From positions 991,181-1,055,180 of the forward strand of contig ML660213.1 of assembly GCA_007570785.1 (NCBI GenBank): 64,000 nucleotides of DNA, written 5' to 3'. The stretch's first letter is position 1. Every line of letters begins with the position of its first letter. Below the pieces are notes generated by a model. The model did no database searches, was not told where the DNA came from, and was given only the letters and a program-made list of their open reading frames with translations. Both the position numbers and the translations under genes were made by a program. Shown in pieces: positions 33,580-45,079 of the stretch. The stretch comes from Antilocapra americana. Lineage: Eukaryota; Chordata; Mammalia; Artiodactyla; Antilocapridae.

Positions 33580-34548
33580 AATGACATATCACAAAAACAA
33601 GACCTGTACATATGCTATCTACAAGTGACCTACTTCAGACCTGGGGACACATACAGACTGAAAGGGAAGGGATAGAAAACAGTATTCTATGCAAATGGAA
33701 TAAAGAGAAAGCCAGAGGAGCAATACTCATGTCAGATAAAATAGACTTTAAAAATAAAGACTGTTACAAGAGACTAGAAAAGCCACTACATAATGACCAA
33801 GGGGCCAATCCCAGAAGAATATATAACAGTTGGATATATACATGTACCCACCACAGGAGCACCTAAATATATAAGGCAAACATTAATAGCCATTAAACAG
33901 GAAATTCACAGTAACACAATAAAAGGGGGAAACTTTAATACCCCCATTTACACCAATGGACAGATTATCCAAACAGAAAATTAATTTTAAAAAACACAGG
34001 CTGTAAATGACACATTAGACTAGATGGACTTAACTAATACTTACAGAGAATTTCACCTGAAAGCAGAAGAATATACTTTCTTTTCAAATGCACTTGGAAC
34101 ATTCTCAAGACTGACCACACGTTGGGTCACAAATCAAGCCTCAGTAAGCTTAAGAAAACTGAAATCATATCAAGCATCTTTTCTAAACACAAATCTATCA
34201 GATTAGAAACAAATTATAAGGAAAAAAACTGTAAAAAAAAAAACATAAAAGCTAAACAATATGTTACTAAACAATTAATGGATCATTGAAGATATCAAAA
34301 AGGAAATTTAAAAAAATGCCTAGAAATAAATGACAATGAAAACTCATTGATTCAAAACCTATGGGATGAAATATCATCCACATTTGCTTCCAAACTTGTT
34401 TATATCCCTATGGGTAGGGCAACTGAATGGTACTTGGTATTAAAAGATTCCCCCCAAAATAAGGGAAAACTGATGCATAAAATTCAGACACTTCAAAAGA
34501 AAAAAAAAAACTTCTGCTTTTTCAATCAAGAAGAAAAAAACATCAATG
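33580..34548 (+). mobile_element. Old L1, ORF2 endonuclease region
   Basis: Sense L1 ORF2: 'KQDLYICYLQVTYF', 'AILMSDKIDFKNK', 'AILMSDKIDFK'-type frames are scattered over three phases, followed by 'NTYREFHLKAEEYTFFSNA' and 'GTFSRLT'. The part after about 34365 is less certain. Many frameshifts; inactive. A BovB was inserted at its right end (34558). Confidence 0.82.
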
Positions 34549-36975
34549 TCTTCATAATTCAGTTCAGTCATTCAGTCGTGTCCGATTCTCTGCAACACCA
34601 TGGACTGCAGCAGGCCAGGCCTCCCTGTCTATCAACAACTTCTGGAGCTTGCTTAAACTCATGTCCATCAAGTCAGTGATGCCATTCAACCATCTCATCC
34701 TCTGTCATTCCCTTCTCCTCTTGCTTTCAGTCTTTCCCAGCATCAGACTCTTTTCCAGTGAGTCAGTTCTTCTCATCAGTTGGCCAAAGTATTGGAGTTT
34801 CAGCTTCAGCATCAGTCCTTCCTATGAGTATTCAGGACTGATTTCCTTTAGGGTTGACCATTTTGATCTCCTTTCAGTCCAAGGAACTCTAAAGAGTCTT
34901 CTCCAGTACCACAGTTCAAAAGCACCAATTCTTTATGGAAAGCGTTCAGCTTTCTTTATAGTTGAACTCTCATATCCATATATGACTACTAGAAAATGAT
35001 AGCTTTGACTAGACAAAACTTTGTTGGCAAATTAATGTCTCAGCTTTTTAATATGCTGTATAGGCCAGTCATAACTTTTCTTCCAAGGAGTAAGGATTTT
35101 TTTTTTATTGAAGGCTAAATATTTTACAATATTGTAGTGGTTTTTGCCATACATTGACATGAATCAGCCATGGATTTACATGTGTTCCCCGTCATGAAGC
35201 CCCTCCCACCTCCCTCCCCATCCATTCCTCTGGGTCATCCCAGTGCACCAGCCCTGAGCACCCTGTCTCATGTATTGAACCTGAAACCTGAACTGGTGAT
35301 CTGTTTCACTATGATAATATACATGTTTCAATGCTATTCTCTCAGATCATCCCACGCGTGCCTTCTCCCTCAGAGTCCAAAAGACTGTTCTATACATCTT
35401 TGTCTCTTTTGCTGTCTCGCATACAGGGTTATCGTTACCATCTTTCTAGATTCCATATATATGCATTAGTATACTGTATTGTTGTTTTTCTTTCTGGCTT
35501 ACTTCACTCTGTATAATAGGCTCCAGTTTCATCCACCTCATTAGAACTGATTCAAATGTATTCTTTTTAATGCTGAGTAATATTCCATTGTGTATATGTA
35601 CCACAGCTTCCTTATCTATTTTTCTGCTGATGGACATCTAGGTTGCTTCCATGTCCTGGCTATTATAAACAGTGCTGCAATGAATATTGGGGTTCACATG
35701 TCTCTTTCAATTCTGGTTTCCTTTGTCTGTATGCCCAGCAGTGGGATTGCTGGGTCATATGGCAGTTCTATTTCCAGTTTTTTAAGGAATCTCCATGCTG
35801 TTCTCCATAGTGGCTGTACTAGTATGCAGTCCCACCAACAGTGTAAGAGGGTTCCCTTTTCTTCACATTCTCTCCAGCATTTATTGCTTGTAGATTTTTG
35901 GATGGCAGCCATTCTAATTGGAGTGAGATGGTACTTCATTGTGGTTTTGATTTGCATTTCTCTGATAATGAGTGATGTTGAGCATATTTTCACGTGTTTG
36001 TTGGCCATCTGTATGTCTTCTTTGGAGAAATGTCTGTTTAGTTGTTTGGCCCACTTTCTGATTGGGTCGTTTATTTTTCTGGAATTGAACTGCAGGAGTT
36101 GCTAGTGTATTTTTGAGATTGTTTGTTTGTCCATTGCTTCGTTTGCTATTATTTTCTCCCATTCTGAAGGCTGCCTTTTCATCTTGCTTTTAGTTTCCTT
36201 TGTTGTGCAGAAGCTTTTAATTTTAATTTGGTTCCATTTGTTTATTTTTTAATTTCCAATATTCTGGGAGGTGGGTCATAGAGAATCCTGCTTTGGTTTA
36301 TGTTGGAGAGTGTTTTGTCTATGTTTTCCTCTAGGAGTTTTATAGATTGTGATCTTACATTTAGATATTTGATACATTTTGAGTTTATTTTTGTGTATGG
36401 TGTTAGAAAGTGTTCTAATTTCATTCTTTTAGAAGTGGTTGACCAGTTTTCCCAGCACCACTTGTTAAAGACATTGTCTTTTCTCCATTGTATATTCTTG
36501 CCTCCTTTGTCAAAGATAAGATGATTTCTAAATTTGTTAATTTGATTCTTCTCCCTTTGTTTCTTAATGAGTCTGGCTAATGCTTTGTCACTTTTATTTA
36601 TCTTCTCAAAGAACCAGCTTTTGGCTTTGTTGATTTTTGCTATGGTCTCTTTTGTTTCTTTTGCATTTATTACTGCCCTAATTTTTGTGATTTCTTTCCT
36701 TCTACTAACCCTGGGTTCTTCATTTCTTCCTTTTCTAGTTGCTTTACATGTAGAATTAGAATATTTATTTGACTTTTTTCCTGTTTCTTGAAGTAAGCCT
36801 GTATTGCTATGACCCTTCCCCTTAGCACTGCTTTTACAGTGTCCGATAGATTTTTGGGTTGTTGTGTATTCATTTTCATTTGTTTCTATACATATTTTGA
36901 TTTGTTTTTTTATTTCTTCTATGATTTATTTGTTAATCAGAAGCATGTTGTTTAGCCTCTGTATGTTGGAATTTT

Positions 36976-37432
36976 TCATAGTTTTTCCCCATAATTGACA
37001 TCTAATTTTACTGCATTGTGGTCAGCAAAGATGATTGGAGTGATTTCAACTTTTTTGAATTTACCAAGTCTAGATTTATGGCCCAGGATGTGATCTATCC
37101 TAGAGAAGGTTCCATGTGCACTTGAGAAAAAGGTGAAATTCATTGTTTTGGGGTGAAATGTCCTATAGATATCAATTAGGTCTAACTGGTCATTTAAAGT
37201 TTGTGTTTCTTTTTTAATTTTCTGTATAGTTGATCTATCCATAGGTGTGAGTGGGGTATTGAAGTCTCCCACTATTATTGTTATTGTTAATTCCCCCTTT
37301 CATACTTGTTAGCATTTGCCTTACATATTGCAGTTCTCCTATGTTGGGTGCATATATATTTGTAATTGTTATATCTTCTTTTTGGATTGATCCTTTGATC
37401 ATTATGTAGTGTCCTTCTTTGTCTCTTTTCAC
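36976..37432 (-). pseudogene. L1 ORF2p endonuclease remnant
   Basis: Two antisense frames, 37235-37432 ('MKRDKEGHYIMIKGSIQKED', 'NIYAPNIGELQY') and 36976-37272 ('MGDFNTPLTPMDRSTIQKIK', then 'DLIDIYRTFHP', 'FSRIDHILGHKS', 'FADHNAVKLD'), are adjoining pieces of the L1 endonuclease domain. The metal-binding Asp-Phe-Asn and the 'IDHI' and 'DH' motifs are present, but a frameshift separates the blocks and the reverse transcriptase is deleted downstream. Confidence 0.85.
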
Positions 37433-37859
37433 AGCCTTTGTTTTATTTTTTTTTCAATTCTTTTTTTTTTTTTATTGTTTTTGCCATACATTGTCATGAT
37501 ATCACTATGGGTTTACATATGCTTCCCCTCTGGAACCCTCCTCCCTCCTCCCTCCCCCCCTGGAAATCTCGATGCACCAGTCCCGAGCATCAATCCTGGG
37601 CTGGCGATTGATTAGACACATGACAATTAACATGCTTCAATGCCCTTCTCCCATATTATCCCACCCTTACCCTCATCCACAAAGTCCACGAGTCTATTCT
37701 ATACATCTGTGTTCCTTTTGTTGTCTCGCATGTTGGGTTCTCGTTACCGTCTTTCTAAATTCCATATATATGCGTTAATATACTGTATTGTTGTTTTTGC
37801 TTCTGGCTTACTTCACTCTGGATAATGGGCTCCAGTTTCGTCCATCTGAGTAGAATTGC

Positions 37860-38455
37860 NNNNNNNNNNNNNNNNNNNNNNNNNNNNNNNNNNNNNNNNN
37901 NNNNNNNNNNNNNNNNNNNNNNNNNNNNNNNNNNNNNNNNNNNNNNNNNNNNNNNNNNNNNNNNNNNNNNNNNNNNNNNNNNNNNNNNNNNNNNNNNNNN
38001 NNNNNNNNNNNNNNNNNNNNNNNNNNNNNNNNNNNNNNNNNNNNNNNNNNNNNNNNNNNNNNNNNNNNNNNNNNNNNNNNNNNNNNNNNNNNNNNNNNNN
38101 NNNNNNNNNNNNNNNNNNNNNNNNNNNNNNNNNNNNNNNNNNNNNNNNNNNNNNNNNNNNNNNNNNNNNNNNNNNNNNNNNNNNNNNNNNNNNNNNNNNN
38201 NNNNNNNNNNNNNNNNNNNNNNNNNNNNNNNNNNNNNNNNNNNNNNNNNNNNNNNNNNNNNNNNNNNNNNNNNNNNNNNNNNNNNNNNNNNNNNNNNNNN
38301 NNNNNNNNNNNNNNNNNNNNNNNNNNNNNNNNNNNNNNNNNNNNNNNNNNNNNNNNNNNNNNNNNNNNNNNNNNNNNNNNNNNNNNNNNNNNNNNNNNNN
38401 NNNNNNNNNNNNNNNNNNNNNNNNNNNNNNNNNNNNNNNNNNNNNNNNNNNNNNN
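37860..38455. other. Assembly gap (596 N)
   Basis: Unsequenced bases inside the young L1. The same interval in the copy at 35.55-35.95 kb is about 400 bp, so the gap is either an estimate or hides about 190 extra bases. Long frames crossing it (up to 308 codons) are artefacts of translating N. Confidence 0.99.
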
Positions 38456-38736
38456 CATTTCTCTGATAATGAGTGATGTTGAGCATCTTTTCATGTGTTT
38501 GTTAGCCATTTTTATATCTTCTTTGGAGAAATGTCTGTTAAGTTCTTTGGCCCACTTTTTAATTGGGTTGTTTATTTTTCTAGAATGTAGCTGCAGGAGT
38601 TGTTTGTATATTTTTGAGATTAATTGTTTGTCTGTTGCTTCATTGGCTATTATTTTCTCCCATTCTGAAGGCTGTCTTTTCACCTTGCTTATAGTTTCCT
38701 TTGTTGTGCAAAAGGTTTTAATTTTATAGAACACTG

Positions 38737-39413
38737 ATGAAAGAAATCAAGGAGGACACAAACAGATGGAGAAATGTGCCGTGTTCATGGATTGGAAGAA
38801 TCAATATAGTGAAAATGAGTATACTACCTAAAGCAATCTACAGATTCAATGCAATTCCTATCAAGCTACCAGAGGTCTTTTTCAAAGAATTAGAACAAAT
38901 AATTTCTCAATTTGTATGGAAATACAAAAAACCTCGTATAGCCAAAGCAATCTTGAGAAAGAAGAATGGAACTGGAGGAATCAACCTACCCGACTTTAGG
39001 CTATACTACAAATCCACAGTCATTAAGACAGTATGGTACTGGCACAAAGACAGAAATATAGATCAATGGAACAGAATAGAAAGCCCAGAGATAAATCCAC
39101 GCATCTATGGACACCTTATCTTTGACAAAGGAGGCAAGAATATACAATGGAGAAAAGACAACCTCTTTAACAAGTGGTGCTGGGAAAACTGGACAGCCAC
39201 TTGTAAAAGAATGAAACTAGATCACTTTCTAACACCATACACAAAGATAAACTCAAAATGGATCAAAGATCTAAGCATAAGACCAGAAACTATAAAGCTC
39301 CTAGAGGATAACATAGGCAAAACACTCTCTGCCATAACCCAAAGCGGGATACTCCATGACCCACCTCCCAGAATATTGGAAATAAAAACACGAATAAACA
39401 AATGGGACCTAAT
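38737..39413 (+). pseudogene. Inverted L1 ORF2 segment, open frame
   Basis: About 225 codons remain open in the inverted part of the young L1: '[18 protein letters not shown]', '[16 protein letters not shown]', '[15 protein letters not shown]', '[10 protein letters not shown]', '[19 protein letters not shown]'. This is the post-reverse-transcriptase region of ORF2p. The frame then runs into the antisense host L1 to 39489. The lack of stops suggests a recent insertion. It has no start context of its own and is separated from the rest of ORF2 by the inversion. Confidence 0.9.
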
Positions 39414-41739
39414 AGCCTTTGTTTTAAAGTCTATTGTATCTGATATGAGTATTGCTACTCCTACGCTTTTTTGGTCTCCATTTGCGTGAAATATCATTTT
39501 CCAGCCCTTCACTTTCAGTTTGTATGTGTCCCTTGTTTTGAGGTGGGTCTCTTGTAGATAGCATATATGGGAGTCTTGTTTTTGTATCCATTCAGCCAGT
39601 CTTTGTCTTTTGGTTGGGGCCTTCAACCAATTTACATTTAAGGTAATTATTGTAAATATGTTCCTGTTGCCATTTACTTTGCTCTTTTGTGTTCGAGTTT
39701 ATACACCCTTTCTGTGTTTCCTGTCTAGAGAAGATCCTTTAGCATTTGTTAGAGCTGGTTTGGTGGTGCTGAATTCTCTCAGCTTTTGCTTGTCTGTAAA
39801 GCTTTTTATTTCTCCTCCATATTTGAATGAGATCCTTGCTGAGTACAGTAATCTGGGTTGTAGGTTTTTCTCTTTGATCACTTTAAGTATATCCTGCCAT
39901 TCCCTCTGGCCAGAAGAGTTTCTATTGAAACTCTGCTATCTTAGGACTGCCCACAGAGCAAAGGTCTTTTAATTTCATTGCTGCATTCACCATCTGCAGT
40001 GATTTTGGAGCCCAAGAAATAAAAGTTTGTCACTGTTTCCATTGTTTCCCCATCTATTTGCCATGAAGTGATGGGACTGGATGCTATGATCTTAGTTTTA
40101 TGAATGTTGAGTTTTAAGCCAGCTTCTTCACTCTCCTCTTCCACTTTCATCAAGAGGCTCTTTAGTTCTTCTCTGCTTTCTGCCCTAAGGGAGGTGTCAT
40201 CTGCATATCTGAGACTATTGATATTTCTCCTGGCAATCTTGATTCCAGCTTGTACCTCATGCAGCCTGGCATCTGGCATGATGTACTCTTCATATAAGTT
40301 AAACAGGGTGACAATATACAGCTTTGACATATTCCTTTCCCAATATGGAACCAGCCTGTTGTTCATGTCTGATTCTAATGATTCCTTCTAGACCTGTATA
40401 CAGACTTCTCAGGAGGCAGGGAAGTTGGTCTGGTATTCCCATCCCTTGAAGACATTTCCACAGTTTGCTGTGATCTACACAGTTATAGGCTTTGGCGTAG
40501 TCAATGTAGCAGAAGTAGATGTTTTTCTGGAACTTTCTTGCTTCTTCTGTGGTCCAATGGATGTTGGCAATGTGATCTCTGGTTCCTCTGCCTTTTCTAA
40601 AACCAGCTTGAACATCTGAAAGTTCATGGTGCACATATTGCTGAAGCCTGGCTTAGAGAATATTGAGCATTACTTTGCTAGAGTGTGAGATGAATGCAAT
40701 TGTGCGGTAGTTTGAGCATTCTTTGGCATTGCCCTTCTTTGAGATTGGAATGAAAACTGACATTTTCCAGTCCTGTGGCCACTGCTGTGTTTTCCAAATT
40801 TGCTAGCATATTGAGTGTAGCACTTTCACAGTATCATCTTTCAGGATTTGAAATAGCTCAACTGGAATTCCATCACCTCCACTAGCTTTGTTCATAGTGA
40901 TGCTTCCTAAGGCCCATTTGACTTCACATTCCAGGATGTCTGGCTCTAGGTGAGTTACCACACCATTTTGGTTATCTGGGTCATGAAGTTCTTTTTTGAA
41001 TAGTTCTTCTGTGTATTCTCACCACTTCTTAATATCTTCTGGTTCTGTTAGGTCCATACCATTTCTGTCCTTTATGGAACCCATCTTTGCTTGAAATGTT
41101 CCCTTGGTATCTCTAATTTTCTTGAAAAGATCTCTAGTTTTTCCCATTCTATTGTTTTTCTCTATTTCTCCACATTGATCACTGAGGAAGGCTTTCTTAT
41201 CTCATCTTGCTATTCTTTGGAACTGGTTATATCTTTTCTTTCCTCCTTTGCCTTTAGCTTCTCTTCTTTTCCCAGCTATTTATAAGGCCTCCTTAGACAA
41301 CCATTTGGCCTTTTTGCATTCCTTTTCCCTGGGCATGGTCTTGATCACTGTCTCCTATACAATATCATGAACTTCCTACCATAGTTCCTCAGGCACTCTG
41401 TCTATCAGATCTAATCCCTTGAATCTATATCTCACTTCCACTGTATAATTGTAAGGGACTTGATTTAGGTCATACCTGACTGGTCTAGGGGTTTTCTCTA
41501 CTTTCTTCAATTTAAGTCTGAATTTGGCAATAAGGAGTTCATGATCTGAGCCACAGTCAGCTCCCAGTCTTGTTTTTGCTGACAGTATAGAGCTCCTCCA
41601 TCTTTGGCTGCAAAGAATATAATCAATCTGATGTCAGTATTGACCATCTGGTGATATCCATGAGTAGAGTTTTCTCTTGTGTTGTTGGAAAAGGGTGTTT
41701 ACTATGACCAGTGTATTCTCTTCATAACTGGCTTGATAT

Positions 41740-42630
41740 AATAATATAGTCTTATGCACTGAATGCTCTGCAAAGTAATTTGTTGTTGATTTGGGAGGAG
41801 ATTGTGTTTTCTTTTGATTTTTTTTTGCTTGCTTTAATAATTGCATAGTTAATTCTGACTGTTAACGAATCTTTGAGGAGGGTTGACTAACTTCAAGCAG
41901 CAACCTTTCATTAAAACTGTCCTCACCATAATTGCTACTATTATCATTTCACATCCAGGCAGCTGTTGTTAACACAATACTGTGCTTTCAGATATATCAA
42001 ATATGTAAAACACAACTGAGATCCAAGGGCAAATGATGTTAGAAAGGCAAACATACTATACACATTGTAATGTTGTATGTATCAAGGGTATATATTTATT
42101 TTATAGCTGTTGGCATGTTTAGACCTTTCAAATTTGATAACTACTTACACACTGGGACATCTTAGTGACATTAAGTATTTTTATATTTAAAAGTCCCCCA
42201 ATGTTTACACCATAAACATTGTGCAATATTATGGTTATAATCGGAAACTTAGTTTGGTGATTTTAACATAGTAATGTCAAGCACAAACTATAAATGTTCT
42301 CATTAGTCTTCTAAATTGGTACTTTATTATACAGCGTGAAAAATTTGGGCAAACTAACACTGCAGTGGAAAGCCAACAGACATTCCTGACCTTTCCCCAC
42401 CCTCACTGGTCCTGATATTATCAGTTATATCAACATGGCCTTTATAAACACACCAGTGTTTAAGGGATAACACTTGAGAGAAATAATTGAAGAGCCACTG
42501 AAGAGGAACAATAAGGTTTGCAGCTGCTGACCATTTGAAACCAGATTTTATTTTTCTAAGAAATTCTGTTTCTGTTTTTCAAATTTCTTTGCCAGAAGTG
42601 TACTGGGTTTACAGAGCCAGTGTTTGACAT
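41740..42630. other. Single-copy AT-rich DNA
   Basis: Nothing recognised. Confidence 0.4.
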
Positions 42631-42632
42631 CT

Positions 42633-42833
42633 ATTTTTTTTTTTTTTTGACATGAACTAATTTTTTTTAAGTCTTTACTGAATTCGTTACAACATTGTTT
42701 CTGCTTTATGTTTCGATTTTTTTTTTTTTTTGCCACAAGGCATGAAGGATCTTAGCTGCACCACCGGGGATTGAACCCACAGCCCTCACATTACAAAGTG
42801 AAGTCTCAACCACTGGACAACCAGGGAAGTCCC
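42633..42833 (-). mobile_element. CHR-2-like SINE, full length
   Basis: Antisense: poly(T), then the tail complement ('cgttacaacattgtttctgc'), a second T-run, and the head at the right ending 'ccagggaagtccc'. Same subfamily as the copies at 10.65 and 43.40 kb. Confidence 0.9.
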
Positions 42834-42839
42834 ATGGGA

Positions 42840-43390
42840 CCTCGTATTTTTCAATTGTGAGTTTATCTTCTCTTCTACTGCTGAACATCTTGCATGTGTC
42901 AAGCACACCTGTTTTCTCTTTCCCCTACTACCTGACCCCCCACTAGAGCCTTTGTTCTTAGCACCAGAAATGCATTTTTTCTCCAAGGTCACCTCTTAAC
43001 CACAGAGAAGAGGATTATATTGATCCACTTTCTTCCTAACCTCTATTTAAAACTTAATCAACTCCTCTCAAATGACATTTTATGGTGTTTAAGATGCTGC
43101 ATCACTCAGGGTCGTTTTCTAATCTATCCACTATAAGAAGAAAAATGATTTGCAAGTATGTAACTGTTGTACTTTATTTCTTCAAAAGTCCTCCTTTCCT
43201 AAGATTTTCTTGAAGAGAATGAGGGCAAATCTTGCCCCCTAAAATAACCCTTTGGTCAACTTGAGGTTTGCTTTAAGGTAGCAAGAAAGGTTTCCAGATT
43301 TCTGCAGCATGATGGCAGTCATGAGAACCTGGCTTTCTCAAGAGAGAAAAAGGATTTCTTTGCACATTAGCTTTTGTTTAAAATTCTCAG
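42840..43390. other. Single-copy DNA
   Basis: Nothing recognised. Confidence 0.4.
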
Positions 43391-43397
43391 CTAGGAT

Positions 43398-43606
43398 GAT
43401 GCCTCCTTGGTGGTCCAATGGTTAAGACTTTGCCTTCCAATGCAGGGGGTGTAGATTTGATCCCTAGTCTGGGAACTAAGATTCCCACATGCCTCTCAGT
43501 CAAAAATCCAAAACGTAAAACAGAACCCATATTGTAACAAATTCAATACAGACTTTAACAGTGGTCCATGTCAAAAAAAAAAAAAATCTTAAAAAAAATA
43601 ACAATT
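43398..43606 (+). mobile_element. CHR-2-like SINE, full length
   Basis: 'cctccttggtggtccaatgg' head, 'ttgatccctagtctggga' B box region, and the tail 'aaaatccaaaacgtaaaaca' plus 'gtaacaaattcaatacagac', ending in A-rich sequence. Confidence 0.92.
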
Positions 43607-43619
43607 CAAAAAAAAAGAT

Positions 43620-44490
43620 CATACTTAAAACAGTTCTCACCACACACATTCATATCTGATGCCCAGAGTTTCCACACTTAAATGAGAAGACCAAAAGTGT
43701 AATTAAACATCTTGAGAAAGCCTGTAATATGGAAATTATAGACAATTCTAAACAAGCAAACAAAAAATACAATTCATCTTGGAGGAAAAAGGAATTATCT
43801 TCAAAAATAAGAACATTATTATTAACACTACTGGTGAGAAGAGAGATGATATTTATCTCTGGTGCAGTATGGGTAGAGGAATAAAGAACAAAACATTAAG
43901 AGAAAAAAGAAAAAAGCTTTGCAGTTTAAAAACATCACAGTTGGGTTTAAAATTCTAATAGGAGATTAGGATGACAAAATTGAGGAAATCTCCCAGAAAG
44001 AAAAGCAAAACATCAAAGAGTTAGAAGAAGGAAAGATAACAAGTAGAAAACTACAAAGAGTTCTAGAAAACAGAGAAGTAATTTGGGAAATTTCTGCATA
44101 AGTGACAACCATTAGTTGCAAGACTGAATGCCTAGCATAATGGAGGGAAATAGATCTATATACTGTGAGTTTTCTAAATGCTGTGGGTAAAAAAGATTTT
44201 ACAAATTATGAAGAGAGAGGGGCAAAAAAACACTCATATATAAGAGATCAAGAATCAGAATGAATCTAACTGTAGCATGAGCATCAAGAAGATGACAAAG
44301 CTTCAAGTTATAAAGAAAATTCTAAACCCAACAAATAGTCAACAGTCAAATAATGCATTCAAACATGCACAGTGTTGAAAAATCTATCTCCCATGTACCT
44401 TTTCTTAAAACGCCACCGAGGATGCATTGTACCAGAACTAGAACATAAACCAAGAAGAGGAAGACATGGGCTACAGAAAGAGGAGAGGCG
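43620..44490. other. Single-copy A-rich DNA
   Basis: Purine-rich plus strand without a recognisable family. Confidence 0.4.
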
Positions 44491-44507
44491 ATAAAAAGGA
44501 TATGTCC

Positions 44508-45062
44508 TCGCCGCATTGTTTACAATAGCAAGGACATGGAAGCAACCTAGATGTCCATCAACTGACGAATGGATAAGAAAGCTGTGGTACATATACACAA
44601 TGGAATATTACTCAGCATTAAAAAAAAATTCATTTGAATCAGTTCTACTCAGGTGGACAGAACTGGAGCCTATTATCCAGAGTGAAGTAAGCCAGAAGGA
44701 AAAACAACAATACAGTATACTAACGCATATATATGGAATTTAGAAAGATGGTAAGAAGAACCCTGCATGTGAGACAGCAAAAGGAACGCAGATGTATAGA
44801 ACAGACTCGTGGACTCTGTGGAAGAGGGCAAGGGTGGGATGATATGGGAGAATGGCATTGAAACAGCCCATCAACCCTGGGCTGGCGATTGATTTCACAT
44901 AGGGTTGATGCTCGGGGCTGGTGTACCGAGATGACCCAGGGGGAGGGAATCGAGAGGGAGAAGGGAGGGGGGTTCTGGAGGGGGAGCATATGTAAACCCA
45001 TGGCGGTTTCATGTCATTATATGGCAAAACCAACACAATAAAGTAAAGAAAATTTTTAAAAA
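44508..45062 (+). mobile_element. Young ruminant L1, 5'-truncated, with a micro-inversion
   Basis: Sense L1 from the last ~75 codons of ORF2 ('[20 protein letters not shown]') through the 3' UTR to poly(A). The repeat 'aaaaaggatatgtcc' at 44493-44507 and 45063-45077 is an exact 15 bp target duplication. Bases 44870-44901 are inverted relative to the copies at 15.46 and 19.95 kb. Confidence 0.95.
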
Positions 45063-45079
45063 AAAAAGGATATGTCCAT

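Larger units (their letters stand above)
37446..39413 (-). mobile_element. Youngest L1 of the nest, twin-primed (5' part inverted)
   Basis: Exact 13 bp target duplication 'agcctttgtttta' at 37433-37445 and 39414-39426. From the left: poly(T), antisense 3' UTR and ORF2 C-terminus to about 38727, then an abrupt change to sense ORF2 (38728-39413). The sense segment ends at residues 'TRINKWDLI' and the antisense segment begins at '[18 protein letters not shown]', which are neighbouring in L1 ORF2, so almost nothing was lost at the inversion. A run of N (37860-38455) hides part of it. Confidence 0.93.
35097..39955 (-). mobile_element. Ruminant L1 inside BovB (middle level), itself split
   Basis: Antisense L1 in two parts, 35097-37445 and 39427-39955. 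In sense order it holds the ORF1p C-terminus ('QPRLLYSARISFKYGGEIK', 39699-39881), the ORF2 start, the endonuclease ('MGDFNTPL', 'FSRIDHILGHKS'), then jumps near 36525 to the ORF2 C-terminus, so the reverse transcriptase core is missing. It ends with the 3' UTR and poly(T) at 35097. Imperfect repeat 'gagtaaggattttt' (35088) and 'gagcaaaggtctttt' (39956) fits an aged target duplication. Confidence 0.9.
34558..41718 (-). mobile_element. BovB LINE split by an L1 (outer level of a nest)
   Basis: The BovB occupies 34558-35096 (3' part) and 39956-41718 (5' part). The two parts join at the codons around 'GRKVMT', where each stops. The 9 bp repeat 'tcttcataa' at 34549-34557 and 41719-41727 is the target duplication of the whole element. 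The 5' part retains endonuclease sequence ('ENTLVIVNTLFQQHKRKLYSWISPDG' region, truncated there) and an intact 'YADD' in the 141 aa antisense block 39941-40366. 5'-truncated and frameshifted. Confidence 0.93.

Noticed and set aside
35590..36105. 171 aa membrane-protein-like frame
   Set aside because: Antisense translation of the L1 ORF2 C-terminus. The same antisense phrase recurs at 27892, 14780, 26976 and 44359.
37755..38734. Open frames of 206 to 308 codons crossing the N run
   Set aside because: They are open only because N cannot produce stops. The readable ends are L1 ORF2 C-terminus or its antisense.
38737..39489. 250 aa frame as a host gene
   Set aside because: It is the inverted L1 ORF2 segment plus about 25 codons of antisense host L1.
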